From positions 1-37,406 of the forward strand of contig JABMQY010000112.1 in the NCBI GenBank assembly GCA_013202975.1: DNA of 37,406 nucleotides. Reading direction: 5' to 3'. Numbering within the stretch: position 1 is the stretch's first letter; each line of letters starts with the position of its first letter. This DNA comes from Candidatus Saganbacteria bacterium. Its GTDB lineage: Bacteria; Margulisbacteria; WOR-1; XYC2-FULL-46-14. Below are positions 24,003-33,143 of this stretch, one piece after another. The notes beneath the pieces were generated by a model, which was not told the origin of the DNA, ran no database searches, and was given only the letters and a program-made list of their open reading frames with translations. A program made the translations under genes and the position numbers.

Positions 24003-25310
24003 TTAAAGAAAGTTAACTCCAGCCGGATGTCCAAAGCTGTGCAGAAGATCAATAAACTTGAGCATCTCTTCAATTTCATCAGCAGTTAAAGTCCCTTCTT
24101 TTGTTATTGCGTCAAGTAAGAGATTGTGGCGGTGCATTTTGCAGGCCGGAGGACAGTCCTTAAAGTTGTCCAAAACAGTTGCTCTTCTTTGTGATCTCCA
24201 AATTTCAGCATGACTTTGTTCTAAAATATTACCAAGTAAAACTTTGGGGTTGCCGTCCATCTCAGAACAAAGATATAGACCGCCGTCATAGGCCTGACTG
24301 GCGGCAAAGGGATTGCTTTGGCAGGTTGAATATTCTTTAGTGGGCGATATTGTAGTTGTTGTCAGAAGCCTAAAATAATCACCAGCCATGATCGGTGTTA
24401 CAGGATAACCGGTTAGCATCTCCTGAATTCGTTCAAATTCTTCCAGGGCCCTTCTGGCAGTACTTGAGTCAAGCTGTATAGTTAGATCGGGGGTAATCTG
24501 TCCGTAGTTCATTACCGGCCGGTATGCGATGTATTTAATTTTATTTTCTTTGTCACGATCAAACATCTCCCTGACGAATCTGGCGACCGACTCCATGTAA
24601 GCGACATTTACTTCATTAACTACAACTCCAAGTCCAAAAGTTGTCTTTGTATCGGCAAGATACATTGCCTTTGCAACCAGGCCGATATTTCTTTTTGCAG
24701 CCTTAAATAAATTGGGGGACTTTGCACCATGAAATTTGAGATAGTTAGCTTTGTCCGCGCTGTTGAAACTAATCCTGAAAAAAGCCAGGTCAAGTCTGGC
24801 CAGCCGGTCAATTGAATCTTGAGTAAGACCAACTCCGTTAGAAAAGAGCCCAAGGTCATAACTCTTTGTTGCGGCGTATTCTAAACCATCAATTGTATGA
24901 GGATTAAAGAATGGTTCGCCGCCTCCGGTAAAGATAACTCCCTTAGCTTGCGCCTCTTCAAGCGCATCCAGCAGCGTCATCATTGTTTCATAACTCATCT
25001 TGCGTGTTCCGGCTTCGGCAATAGTCCTATCTTTCCATGATCGGTATGTGCAGCTTTTACATCCCAGGTTGCAGTCCAGGGTGGGGACAAACTCAACGGT
25101 AACCGGTGTAACCTCGCGATATCGTCCTGCCATAACATACGAAAGTTTTTCTTTGTGCCAGAGTGTTTTTAGATGGTGTTGGGGGCCAAGATTTTTGTCG
25201 GGATCTATGAAAGAGATTATTGATTTTTGTATTCTGGCAGTGCGAGGGGAGGGGCTTAAATTTTGCAAAAGGATGCCCTGGATTTTTCTTCCGACCACTA
25301 AGTTTACCAT
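24003..25310 (-). CDS. Radical SAM protein, SPASM-like C-terminus
   Basis: VEFVPTLDCNLGCKSCTYRSW (CxxxCxxC), GVIFTGGGEPFFNPHT, C-terminal GGLYLCSEMDGNPKVLLGNI and CPPAC. Confidence 0.9.
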   Translation of the reverse strand: MVNLVVGRKIQGILLQNLSPSPRTARIQKSIISFIDPDKNLGPQHHLKTLWHKEKLSYVMAGRYREVTPVTVEFVPTLDCNLGCKSCTYRSWKDRTIAEAGTRKMSYETMMTLLDALEEAQAKGVIFTGGGEPFFNPHTIDGLEYAATKSYDLGLFSNGVGLTQDSIDRLARLDLAFFRISFNSADKANYLKFHGAKSPNLFKAAKRNIGLVAKAMYLADTKTTFGLGVVVNEVNVAYMESVARFVREMFDRDKENKIKYIAYRPVMNYGQITPDLTIQLDSSTARRALEEFERIQEMLTGYPVTPIMAGDYFRLLTTTTISPTKEYSTCQSNPFAASQAYDGGLYLCSEMDGNPKVLLGNILEQSHAEIWRSQRRATVLDNFKDCPPACKMHRHNLLLDAITKEGTLTADEIEEMLKFIDLLHSFGHPAGVNFL

Positions 25311-25399
25311 CTTAAATCACATCCTTCTTAATATTATGTCGATGTGTTTGTGGAAAAATTTCACTAAATTTGGGCTTTATAGTATAATTGTTTAAACAT

Positions 25400-25472
25400 G
25401 CCGCTGTAGCTCAATTGGCAGAGCAGCTGATTTGTAATCAGCAGGTTGGTGGTTCAACTCCACTCGGCGGCT
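25400..25472 (+). tRNA. tRNA-Thr (TGT)
   Basis: GCCGCTG/CGGCGGC acceptor, GCTGA TTTGTAA TCAGC anticodon arm, GGTGG TTCAACT CCACT T-arm; TATAAT at 25383-25388. No encoded CCA. Confidence 0.96.
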
Positions 25473-25535
25473 ATTTTGTAACTGTCAAAAGACAAGAGTA
25501 ATCGGGTTGGTGGTTTTCCCGCGTCTATAGATCAC

Positions 25536-25570
25536 AGAAAAAGGTGGCCAAACATTCAGTCTGGCCACCT
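25536..25570 (-). terminator. Rho-independent terminator for the minus-strand small membrane protein gene
   Basis: Minus strand: AGGTGGCCA ... TGGCCACCT followed by TTTTTC; 17 nt past stop codon at 25587. Confidence 0.82.
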
Positions 25571-25586
25571 ATAAAGAGAAGATCGA

Positions 25587-25847
25587 CTATTTTTTCAAAT
25601 CAACCAGTTTGTTGTAGATTAAGGCAATCATTAAACCAAAAACACCAACATCAAAGAATGCCCAGATAGCGCCGATTATTGCGCCGACAAGATTTGCCTG
25701 ATAACCGATATAAAGAGAACCAATTCCCTTTATTATGCCGGAACCATAGCCACCGCCAATTAGGCCCGTTAACAGCGGTAAAAACAAAACAGCCAGGGAC
25801 CAAGAAATTCCGCAGGCCAAACTAAACTTTAAAGCATCTAATTTCAT
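25587..25847 (-). CDS. Small holin-like membrane protein (86 aa)
   Basis: Supplied ORF starts at 26024, but AGGAGGTGAAGATATG gives a start at 25847: MKLDALKFSLACGISWSLAVLFLPLLTGLIGGGYGSGIIKGIGSLYIGYQANLVGAIIGAIWAFFDVGVFGLMIALIYNKLVDLKK. Confidence 0.78.
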   Translation of the reverse strand: MKLDALKFSLACGISWSLAVLFLPLLTGLIGGGYGSGIIKGIGSLYIGYQANLVGAIIGAIWAFFDVGVFGLMIALIYNKLVDLKK

Positions 25848-26044
25848 ATCTTCACCTCCTTTTGTTGGAATTCTAGTCCTACTCATATATAATGTCAATC
25901 TCGTCCCGCCGTCGGCGGGACTCGCAAATCCAAACTTCAAAATCCAAAATCCCAAACAGACTGGGATGAGAATGATAAAAAAGAGTGAAATTATTCTTTT
26001 TAGCACGCGATAAAAATTCATCAAAAAATAGGGGGATAATTATT

Positions 26045-26638
26045 ATGGGAAGAATATTCAGCGCGCAACACAAAAGGGCAGTTGGACTACATCTTGAATG
26101 GCCCTTTTATTTTAGAAACACTCTCTCTAAAGCTAATGATACCCACATAAATGCATGGACACTAAAAAGACATTTTAAATCTGAAAAGGAGGCTATTCGA
26201 AATGCTGCTGCAAATAATGCACTAAGCAGAAAAATGACAACTGTCGATGATATTCCAATAATAAGAAATCTGGCGCTTATTGAAGGGATATTAATTGGTA
26301 ATTTCTCCGATTCAATAAAATCTCAAGCTCTTGAAATAATTTCAAAGGGCAAAGATGGCACCAAAAAAGCTTTCTTCTGCCGTTTTGCAACTCAAGCTAC
26401 TGAAAAAATAGAACAGGCACATTCTTTGTGGATAGCTACTCATGCAGAAGAATTAGAGGAAAAAGAAGACGAAATATGTTTTGTTGGGGGAGAAACATAT
26501 AACAGCGAAAGACAGCTAACTGACAATGTAGTAGAAATTTATGACGAAAAACACTGGATAGAGCAACCACATTGGATTCCAAGATCAAAACCAACAACAA
26601 CTGCTTATAGGGTAAAGGGCTTTCTTTTTGTTTTATAA
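26045..26638 (+). CDS. Hypothetical protein
   Basis: ORF from 25985; ATG at 26045 (MGRIFSAQHKRAVGLH) preferred, after gggggataattatt. No family recognised. Confidence 0.65.
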   Translation: MGRIFSAQHKRAVGLHLEWPFYFRNTLSKANDTHINAWTLKRHFKSEKEAIRNAAANNALSRKMTTVDDIPIIRNLALIEGILIGNFSDSIKSQALEIISKGKDGTKKAFFCRFATQATEKIEQAHSLWIATHAEELEEKEDEICFVGGETYNSERQLTDNVVEIYDEKHWIEQPHWIPRSKPTTTAYRVKGFLFVL

Positions 26639-26680
26639 TAATGGGAGGATGGAACGGCTTTTAATGCAACCTCAAATTCG

Positions 26681-26764
26681 ACTCTCCCGCGTAGGCACCC
26701 CTCTTAGGGGTGTTGAATTGAGGAAAGGCTGAGCCTAAGAGGCTCAGCTACGCGAAGAGGGAGT
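26681..26764. repeat. Palindromic element predicted to fold as a three-way junction
   Basis: P1 CGCGTAG(26688)/CTACGCG(26748) with outer ACTC/GAGT; P2 CACCCCT ctt AGGGGTG; P3 GCTGAGCC taaga GGCTCAGC. Confidence 0.8.
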
Positions 26765-26784
26765 AATTTTTCGGAGGTCTTGAT

Positions 26785-27612
26785 ATGCCAATTACTAATT
26801 CAATTAGACTAACCTTGAGAGCTTTTTCCTGGAAAGGGATAAAGGGCTCGTACCATAATGCTAAAAGGGCATTGAATGGGAAAATATCGGAAAAAGAGAT
26901 GCAAGTATACAGGAATGAAGAAGAATATCTGCGTGAGATGCTGGATATTCCTGACAAAATTGCTTCTCCAACTATTAAACCGCTAAGGCTAAAAGAGGCA
27001 TGTCTCAGTAATTTTTTCAGGTTATTTGGAATGTCTGCGGTTTTTTCAGGGTCTGCCGAGTTTGCCCTTATAGCTGGGCAGTTGAGTTGGTTCATACTTA
27101 TTCCGCCCCTAACCTTAATTTCATCAATTTCAGCTTGGGGCCTAAAAAGAGTGGTTTATGATTTAAACTTAGAAAAAATGGAAGCAGCTTGTTATTTTAG
27201 GAATAAACAGGAAATTACTATGGGAGTATTTATAGAAGAAGACGACAAGGAGATTATGTTTGCTCATGAGTTTTGTCATTATCTGGAAGAGACAGGATAT
27301 CATAGGCGGTCTGTGTCTACTATAGTAGACACTTTGCGATCTCAGGAATTGGGAATGCTAGATCTGCTGTCAGTTGATATAAAAAAAAATAAAGACAATT
27401 TTGATCAACTTGCAAAAAACGCTTTTTCAGACCTCAGTTTAAATAATAAAATTTATTTTCAAACCGACGTAAATGCGGGAAACGAATCATATAACGACAG
27501 ACTTTATGAAATGCTGCTGGCTGCAGAGATGTATCAAGCTGCTGTTAAGGCCGGAGATCCCCAATTTGTCTGGGATATTGTCCGGAGGTATTCTTTGGGA
27601 CAAAACATTTAA
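26785..27612 (+). CDS. Hypothetical protein with HExxH motif, possible membrane-linked zinc metallopeptidase
   Basis: 275 aa; KEIMFAHEFCHYLEETG (HEFCH = HExxH), hydrophobic segments before it; RBS ggaggtcttgat. Confidence 0.65.
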   Translation: MPITNSIRLTLRAFSWKGIKGSYHNAKRALNGKISEKEMQVYRNEEEYLREMLDIPDKIASPTIKPLRLKEACLSNFFRLFGMSAVFSGSAEFALIAGQLSWFILIPPLTLISSISAWGLKRVVYDLNLEKMEAACYFRNKQEITMGVFIEEDDKEIMFAHEFCHYLEETGYHRRSVSTIVDTLRSQELGMLDLLSVDIKKNKDNFDQLAKNAFSDLSLNNKIYFQTDVNAGNESYNDRLYEMLLAAEMYQAAVKAGDPQFVWDIVRRYSLGQNI

Positions 27613-27675
27613 ATAACTAACTCCCTCGCTCTCACCCGGAATTTATTATATAATGTTGTTCATTGAGGACTTTAC

Positions 27676-28599
27676 ATGATTTACCTATTCCACGGTGACG
27701 AACATTATTTAATCAACGAAGAAGTTAAGCGCTTAAAGAAAAAGCTTAGCGGGCACTCTGTTGAGAAATATGATGCTCCAAAAATCAAAGAGCTGGTCGA
27801 ATCCCTTAAAACCCCCTCCCTTTTTACACCTGAGCGTTTAATTTTAGTTTCTGATCTTGATTTTAAAGTAGATGAGGATTTATTGTGCTCTGCCTTAAAT
27901 GATCTTGATCCCCGGATTGAACTTGTCTTTCTTTCTCCCCCCAAACTGGATAAACGAAAAAAAAGCTATAAACTGATAAATAAAAAAGGGGAGGTCCGCG
28001 AATTCAAATCCTTTGCTGACTGGGAAATGGACCAGGCCGCCGAATGGGTCATAAAACGGGCCGATGCCCTCTCAAAAAAAATCAACAAAAAAACAGCAGG
28101 GCTTCTGGTGGAGGTCAGCGGAAAAAAACTTTTTGCCCTTAATACGGAGCTGGAAAAACTTGCAGCCTATACCGGAGCAGAAAAAACAATTACCGAAAAG
28201 GATGTCCTGTCTCTGGCCAGCCAGAAAGAGGTTCATGTTTTTTCTTTTGTTGATGCCCTCAAGGGAAAAAATATTGTGAAATCACTGCATCTTCAGGAAA
28301 GGGTTTTAGCCGATCGATCGCCGGTAATAACGCTGCTGGCGCTTATCGCTTCTCAGTTTCGTACTCTTCTTTATGTAAAATTGCTGCAGGAAAAAATAAA
28401 AGACCGTTTTGAGATTGCCCGCAAGCTGGGCTACAGCCCTTATTACATAAAAAAATGTATTGAGCAGGCGGCTAATTTTTCGTCAGAGCACCTTAAGACA
28501 ATCATGGAGACCCTCTACGATTTTGACCTGCGCTTAAAACGAGGGGAGTCGGATAAGGCCCTGCTTCCGATTTTGGTTGAGGAAATTTGTAGTGGATAA
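27676..28599 (+). CDS. holA: DNA polymerase III subunit delta
   Basis: 307 aa; MIYLFHGDEHYLINEEVKRLK start, DWEMDQAAEWVIKRADALSKKINKKTAGLLVEVSG, CEQAANFSSEHLKTIMETLYDFDLRLKRGE-type C-terminus. Confidence 0.9.
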   Translation: MIYLFHGDEHYLINEEVKRLKKKLSGHSVEKYDAPKIKELVESLKTPSLFTPERLILVSDLDFKVDEDLLCSALNDLDPRIELVFLSPPKLDKRKKSYKLINKKGEVREFKSFADWEMDQAAEWVIKRADALSKKINKKTAGLLVEVSGKKLFALNTELEKLAAYTGAEKTITEKDVLSLASQKEVHVFSFVDALKGKNIVKSLHLQERVLADRSPVITLLALIASQFRTLLYVKLLQEKIKDRFEIARKLGYSPYYIKKCIEQAANFSSEHLKTIMETLYDFDLRLKRGESDKALLPILVEEICSG

Positions 28600-30262
28600 A
28601 AACCGTCTGATTCCGACCATGGTCTTTTTGATCGTAGCAATGCTTATCTTTATTCTAACCCTTGTTTATATCCAGATATTCCGCTATGAATTTTATCAAA
28701 AAAAAGCCGAGGCGCAGCAGCGCAGATTTATCAAAATTGCGACCGACCGAGGGGATATCTATTCCGGTGACGGTCAGATATTGGCAACCTCCCTTACCTC
28801 TTTTTCCGTATATGTAAATCCCCGTATTTTTAAGGATTATGAAGCCCTCTCTGCTCTTATGGGCGAGACGATTAAGCCCCTTATCAGTAAAAAATATTTT
28901 GCCTGGATTCGGAGAAAGGTTGACCGGGGTATTGCCGATAAAATAAAAAAAGCGAAACTGGATGGAGTGGGAATAGTAATGGAGAAAAAAAGGGTCTATC
29001 CTAATTCGCACCTGGCTTCGCAGGTTTTGGGTTTTACCGGAATTGATAATACCGGCCTGGCCGGACTGGAATTAAGTTTAGATAATTACCTTCGTGCAAA
29101 AGCGGGATGGGTCAAGACCTATGCCGATCCGGTTGGGGTTGAGTTTTTGTCCGCCAAAAGCCAGAAATTGGATTTGGAAGAGGAGGGCTTGAATGTAGTC
29201 CTGACCATTGATCATCGAATACAGTATGCAGTAGAGCGGGAGCTGGCGCTGGCTGTAAAAAAATTCAGGGCAAAATCCGGGACAGCTATTATTATGGATG
29301 TAGAGAGCGGAGAAATTTTGGCCCTGGCATCCAAGCCCGATTTTGATCCAAATCATTATGGCCGTTTTAATAAAAAGCTCTGGAATTCTCCGGCCTGTGC
29401 AATTTTTGAGCCCGGATCTACTTTTAAAGCCATTACTGTTGCTGCTGCCCTGGATGAAGGGGTGGTTGATCTTGATACAAAACTTAAGGCGCAGGAAACA
29501 ATAACGGTAGGGGGTAAGGTAATTGGAAATGCCCATGAGATTAAATGGCCGGGAGCAGAAACTTCTCTCTCTTTTATGATCGAACAATCAATAAATACCG
29601 GATCGGTCCAGGTTGCGCTAAAATTAGGAAAGGAAAAATTCCATAAAATAATAAAGCGCTTTGGCTTTGGCACAAAAACCGGTTTTGGACTTCCTGGTGA
29701 ATCCAGGGGAATCGTAAATCCTCCCGATAAATGGTACAAACCGGATATTGCAATGATCAGTTTTGGTCAGAGTATTGCAGTGACGCCGATTCAGCTGGTT
29801 GTGGCCTTTTCCTCTTTTGCCCGCGGCGGAAAAATAGTCAAGCCCCAGATAGTTAAAAGGCTTGAGAGCAGGGACGGCTCTTTTGTCAGGTCGTATCCTC
29901 CAAAGATTTTGGGCAGGTCGGTTTCGGCCGAAACTGCCAAAAAGGTAATGCAGCTTTTGCAAAATGTTGTCGTATACGGATCCGGAAAGCCGGCGGCAGT
30001 AAAATATTATAAAGTAGCGGGGAAGACCGGGACTGCACAAAAAGTTCGTCCGGGCCGTCTGGGATATATGAAAGACCATTATATTTCTTCTTTTATCGGA
30101 ATTGCTCCGGTTGATAATCCAAAAATTTGTGCCCTGGTTATTATTGACGACCCAAGAGGAACTATCTGGGGGGCAACCACCGCCGGGCCGGTTTTTAAGC
30201 GGGTGGTTTCTGAAACCCTGCGCTATTTAAATATTAAGCCGGATGCGCTTCCTGAGAGTTGA
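28592..30262 (+). CDS. Penicillin-binding transpeptidase, FtsI/PBP3-like
   Basis: ORF from TTG 28577; GTG 28592 is plausible. Single TM, FEPGSTFKAIT (SxxK), SxN and AGKTGTAQKV (KTG) motifs, no PASTA domain seen. Confidence 0.9.
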   Translation: MDKNRLIPTMVFLIVAMLIFILTLVYIQIFRYEFYQKKAEAQQRRFIKIATDRGDIYSGDGQILATSLTSFSVYVNPRIFKDYEALSALMGETIKPLISKKYFAWIRRKVDRGIADKIKKAKLDGVGIVMEKKRVYPNSHLASQVLGFTGIDNTGLAGLELSLDNYLRAKAGWVKTYADPVGVEFLSAKSQKLDLEEEGLNVVLTIDHRIQYAVERELALAVKKFRAKSGTAIIMDVESGEILALASKPDFDPNHYGRFNKKLWNSPACAIFEPGSTFKAITVAAALDEGVVDLDTKLKAQETITVGGKVIGNAHEIKWPGAETSLSFMIEQSINTGSVQVALKLGKEKFHKIIKRFGFGTKTGFGLPGESRGIVNPPDKWYKPDIAMISFGQSIAVTPIQLVVAFSSFARGGKIVKPQIVKRLESRDGSFVRSYPPKILGRSVSAETAKKVMQLLQNVVVYGSGKPAAVKYYKVAGKTGTAQKVRPGRLGYMKDHYISSFIGIAPVDNPKICALVIIDDPRGTIWGATTAGPVFKRVVSETLRYLNIKPDALPES

Positions 30263-30311
30263 CCCATAATTGTATATAGTGTAAAATTGTTTATTCCCTA
30301 TAGGAGAGATT

Positions 30312-30806
30312 ATGGGCTTCTTCAAAAAACTTTTGTTAATTGTCTTTTTGATTGCAATCATTGGTGGTAGTTTTTGGGTCAGTTTTTTAGTGGGCAAGCA
30401 GATGCTGGTGCCGTCAAATAAACTTCCCTCAAAACTTATTCCGCCTCAGATCAAAACAGATCTTGTGCCATCTCTTTCATCCGGATTAAGTATTGAAGTA
30501 ACGACCTCTTCTTCCGGAAAGGTTTCTGTTTCAAAACCGGTCAAAACAAAAACTGTATCGACAAAGATTAAGCCGAAAATAAAACAAACGAAATCAGGGC
30601 AATACAAGGTTCAGGCAGGGGTTTTTAAAAGTTATTCAAACTCAAAAAAGCAAATCGCTAATTTGAAGAGAAAAGGGTTTAATGCATACAGCAGCAAGTA
30701 TGGAAAATACTGGTATGTTTATGCCGGCAGTTATAACTCTCGCTCAAGCGCCAATAAATTGGCCGCATCTATAAAATCTGCTGGATTTGACGCAGTAGTA
30801 AGATAG
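30312..30806 (+). CDS. SPOR domain protein
   Basis: 164 aa; N-terminal TM; C-terminal YKVQAGVFKSYSNSKKQIANLKRKGFNAYSSKYGKYWYVYAGSYNSRSSANKLAASIKSAGFDAVV. Confidence 0.9.
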   Translation: MGFFKKLLLIVFLIAIIGGSFWVSFLVGKQMLVPSNKLPSKLIPPQIKTDLVPSLSSGLSIEVTTSSSGKVSVSKPVKTKTVSTKIKPKIKQTKSGQYKVQAGVFKSYSNSKKQIANLKRKGFNAYSSKYGKYWYVYAGSYNSRSSANKLAASIKSAGFDAVVR

Positions 30807-30830
30807 CCCCCGGGGCAAGGAGGATCGAAC

Positions 30831-31874
30831 ATGGGACTTTACGACTATATTTTCGGACATTTTTCACGAGACCTGGGCATAGACCTTGGCACGGCAACCA
30901 CCCTCGTCTTTGCGCGGGGAGAAGGGATTATTCTTTGTGAGCCATCAGTAGTGGCCATTGATAAGCATACCAACAAGGCTTTAGCTATCGGAAACGAGGC
31001 TAAGGGAATGTTGGGAAGGACTCCGGCAAACATCGTTGCGGTTCGGCCGATGCGCGACGGGGTAATTGCCGATTTTGAAATTACCGAGATGATGCTGCGG
31101 CACTTTATAAACAAAAGCCATAATCGATCTGCTTTTGTCAGGCCCAGAATTGTCGTCGGTGTTCCGTCGGGAATAACCGGAGTAGAAAAACGGGCCGTTC
31201 TGGATGCAGCCATGCATGCCGGCGCGCGTGAAGCCTATCTGGTAGAAGAACCGATGGCAGCGGCTATCGGAGCTAATCTGCCGGTTTCAGAAGCAGCCGG
31301 ATCAATGATCGTTGATATCGGCGGCGGTACAACCGAAGTTGCGGTCCTGGCCCTGGGTGGAATTGTTGTTTCAAAATCCATCCGTGTTGCCGGAGACGAA
31401 ATGGACGAGGCAATCGTTGCCCACTGCAGAAAAAATTATAATCTCTTAATCGGAGAGAGAAGTGCCGAGCAGATAAAAATTGATATCGGATCGGCCTATC
31501 CTTTACCGGAAGAGCGGACGGTTGAAGTAAGGGGACGGGATCTTGTAACCGGACTACCAAAAACCCTGACCCTGACATCTTCTGAGATTCGTGATGCACT
31601 GGCCGAGCCGGTAGCAACAGTTATTGATGCGGTAAGAATTACACTTGAAAAAACTCCCCCCGAGCTGGCAGCAGATATTATGGACCGCGGGATTGTAATG
31701 GCCGGCGGAGGATCTTTACTTCGCGGTCTGGACAAACATCTGGCGCAGGAGACCGATATGTCGGTTTATGTTGTAGATGATCCGATCTCATGCGTTGCCT
31801 ACGGAACCGGAAAGATATTAGAAGAAATTGATGTATTAAAGAAAGTATTAATTATGCCGAAGAAGACCCTGTAG
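30831..31874 (+). CDS. mreB: Rod shape-determining protein MreB
   Basis: 347 aa; [67 protein letters not shown]. Confidence 0.98.
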   Translation: MGLYDYIFGHFSRDLGIDLGTATTLVFARGEGIILCEPSVVAIDKHTNKALAIGNEAKGMLGRTPANIVAVRPMRDGVIADFEITEMMLRHFINKSHNRSAFVRPRIVVGVPSGITGVEKRAVLDAAMHAGAREAYLVEEPMAAAIGANLPVSEAAGSMIVDIGGGTTEVAVLALGGIVVSKSIRVAGDEMDEAIVAHCRKNYNLLIGERSAEQIKIDIGSAYPLPEERTVEVRGRDLVTGLPKTLTLTSSEIRDALAEPVATVIDAVRITLEKTPPELAADIMDRGIVMAGGGSLLRGLDKHLAQETDMSVYVVDDPISCVAYGTGKILEEIDVLKKVLIMPKKTL

Positions 31875-31878
31875 TAGT

Positions 31879-32679
31879 GTGCAATCAAGAATAATAATAA
31901 TTGTTTTTCTGGTTTTAGCGCTGACTCTGAATTTTGCCGGAATCGGTAAATCCAGGGTAGTGTCTGTGATTAAGTCAACAACCCTGGCTGCTCTCTATCC
32001 TCTTCAATGGGTTTCAAATTCATCCGTTTCGGGTATTTCCGGTTTATTTTCTTATCTTCACTTTGCTTACAATAATTCACTGCTTAATGAAGAGCTCAGG
32101 CGAGAAAATGAAATATTAAAAATGGAGCTGGCTTCGCTTGATGCCCTGCGCAGCGAAAACCGGGTTTTTCGGAATTCTCGTGACAGACAAAGATCCCGGG
32201 TTCCCGGAAATTTTAAAAATGTTCTTCTGTCTCATGTAATCGGACGTTCTCAGGATCCCTGGAATTCTTTTTTTGTAATCGATTGCGGCAGTGCGGAGGG
32301 GGTTTTGGAAAATTCATCCGTTATCGCAGCCGACGGACTGGTCGGAAATGTTGTTGCTGTTACCCCTTATACCTCCCGGGTGCGGCTGCTGCTTGATATT
32401 AAAAGTGCGGTCACGGTTAAGACCGTTAAGTCCAGAATTGAGGCCCTGGCCAGCGGGAACCTTGGCGGCCTGCTGGATTTAAAATATGTCTCATCCGGTT
32501 CTAAACCTTTAATCGGAGAAGCACTGGTGGTCTCTTCTTCCAGCCGGCTCCTGCCTGGTATTCCGGTAGGCTATATTACACGTATCGGAGGGAGCGAGCT
32601 TGACCTTTTTAAGACTATTGATGTTCAGCCTGCGGTTGACTTTCAAACACTGGATGTTGTCTATGTGGTGATGCAATGA
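31879..32679 (+). CDS. mreC: Rod shape-determining protein MreC
   Basis: 266 aa; GTG start; TM + coiled coil, VIGRSQDPWNSFFVIDCGSAEGVLENSSVIAADGLVGNV; follows mreB. Confidence 0.95.
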   Translation: MQSRIIIIVFLVLALTLNFAGIGKSRVVSVIKSTTLAALYPLQWVSNSSVSGISGLFSYLHFAYNNSLLNEELRRENEILKMELASLDALRSENRVFRNSRDRQRSRVPGNFKNVLLSHVIGRSQDPWNSFFVIDCGSAEGVLENSSVIAADGLVGNVVAVTPYTSRVRLLLDIKSAVTVKTVKSRIEALASGNLGGLLDLKYVSSGSKPLIGEALVVSSSSRLLPGIPVGYITRIGGSELDLFKTIDVQPAVDFQTLDVVYVVMQ

Positions 32680-33143
32680 AAATGTTAAAGTTTATATTAT
32701 TTCTGGCGGCTATAATTATTGTAGAAAATTTGTGGCCCGGTCCTTATCGGCCCGATTTGTTTCTGCTTTTGATTATTACTTATTGCGTTTATCATTCTGC
32801 CGATAGTGCCGTCCCTTTTTCATTTGCGGCCGGATTTATCCAGGATATTTTGTTTTCGCTTAATTTTTTAAATACCCTTACCAAAACTATTGTTGCAATC
32901 TTAATTTCCATGATCAAAGATAAACTTATTCTCGATTTTGAAAAGCTCTCTCTTATTTTGATCGGCGTTTTCTCCCCACTTGCAATTATTTTTACCGCCT
33001 CTCTCCGGTATTTTATCTATCAGCAGGCAGTTGCCTGGGATTTGTTTTTTGTAATTCTGGTATGCAATACTATTCTTAATTTGTTGTTTGGTTTTTTGTT
33101 TCTGCATATTATAAAAAGATTTGAGATTTATGGAAAACAATAA
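32676..33143 (+). CDS. mreD: Rod shape-determining protein MreD
   Basis: 155 aa, polytopic, FAAGFIQDILFSLNFLNTLTKTIVA; follows mreC with ATGA overlap. Confidence 0.88.
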   Translation: MKMLKFILFLAAIIIVENLWPGPYRPDLFLLLIITYCVYHSADSAVPFSFAAGFIQDILFSLNFLNTLTKTIVAILISMIKDKLILDFEKLSLILIGVFSPLAIIFTASLRYFIYQQAVAWDLFFVILVCNTILNLLFGFLFLHIIKRFEIYGKQ

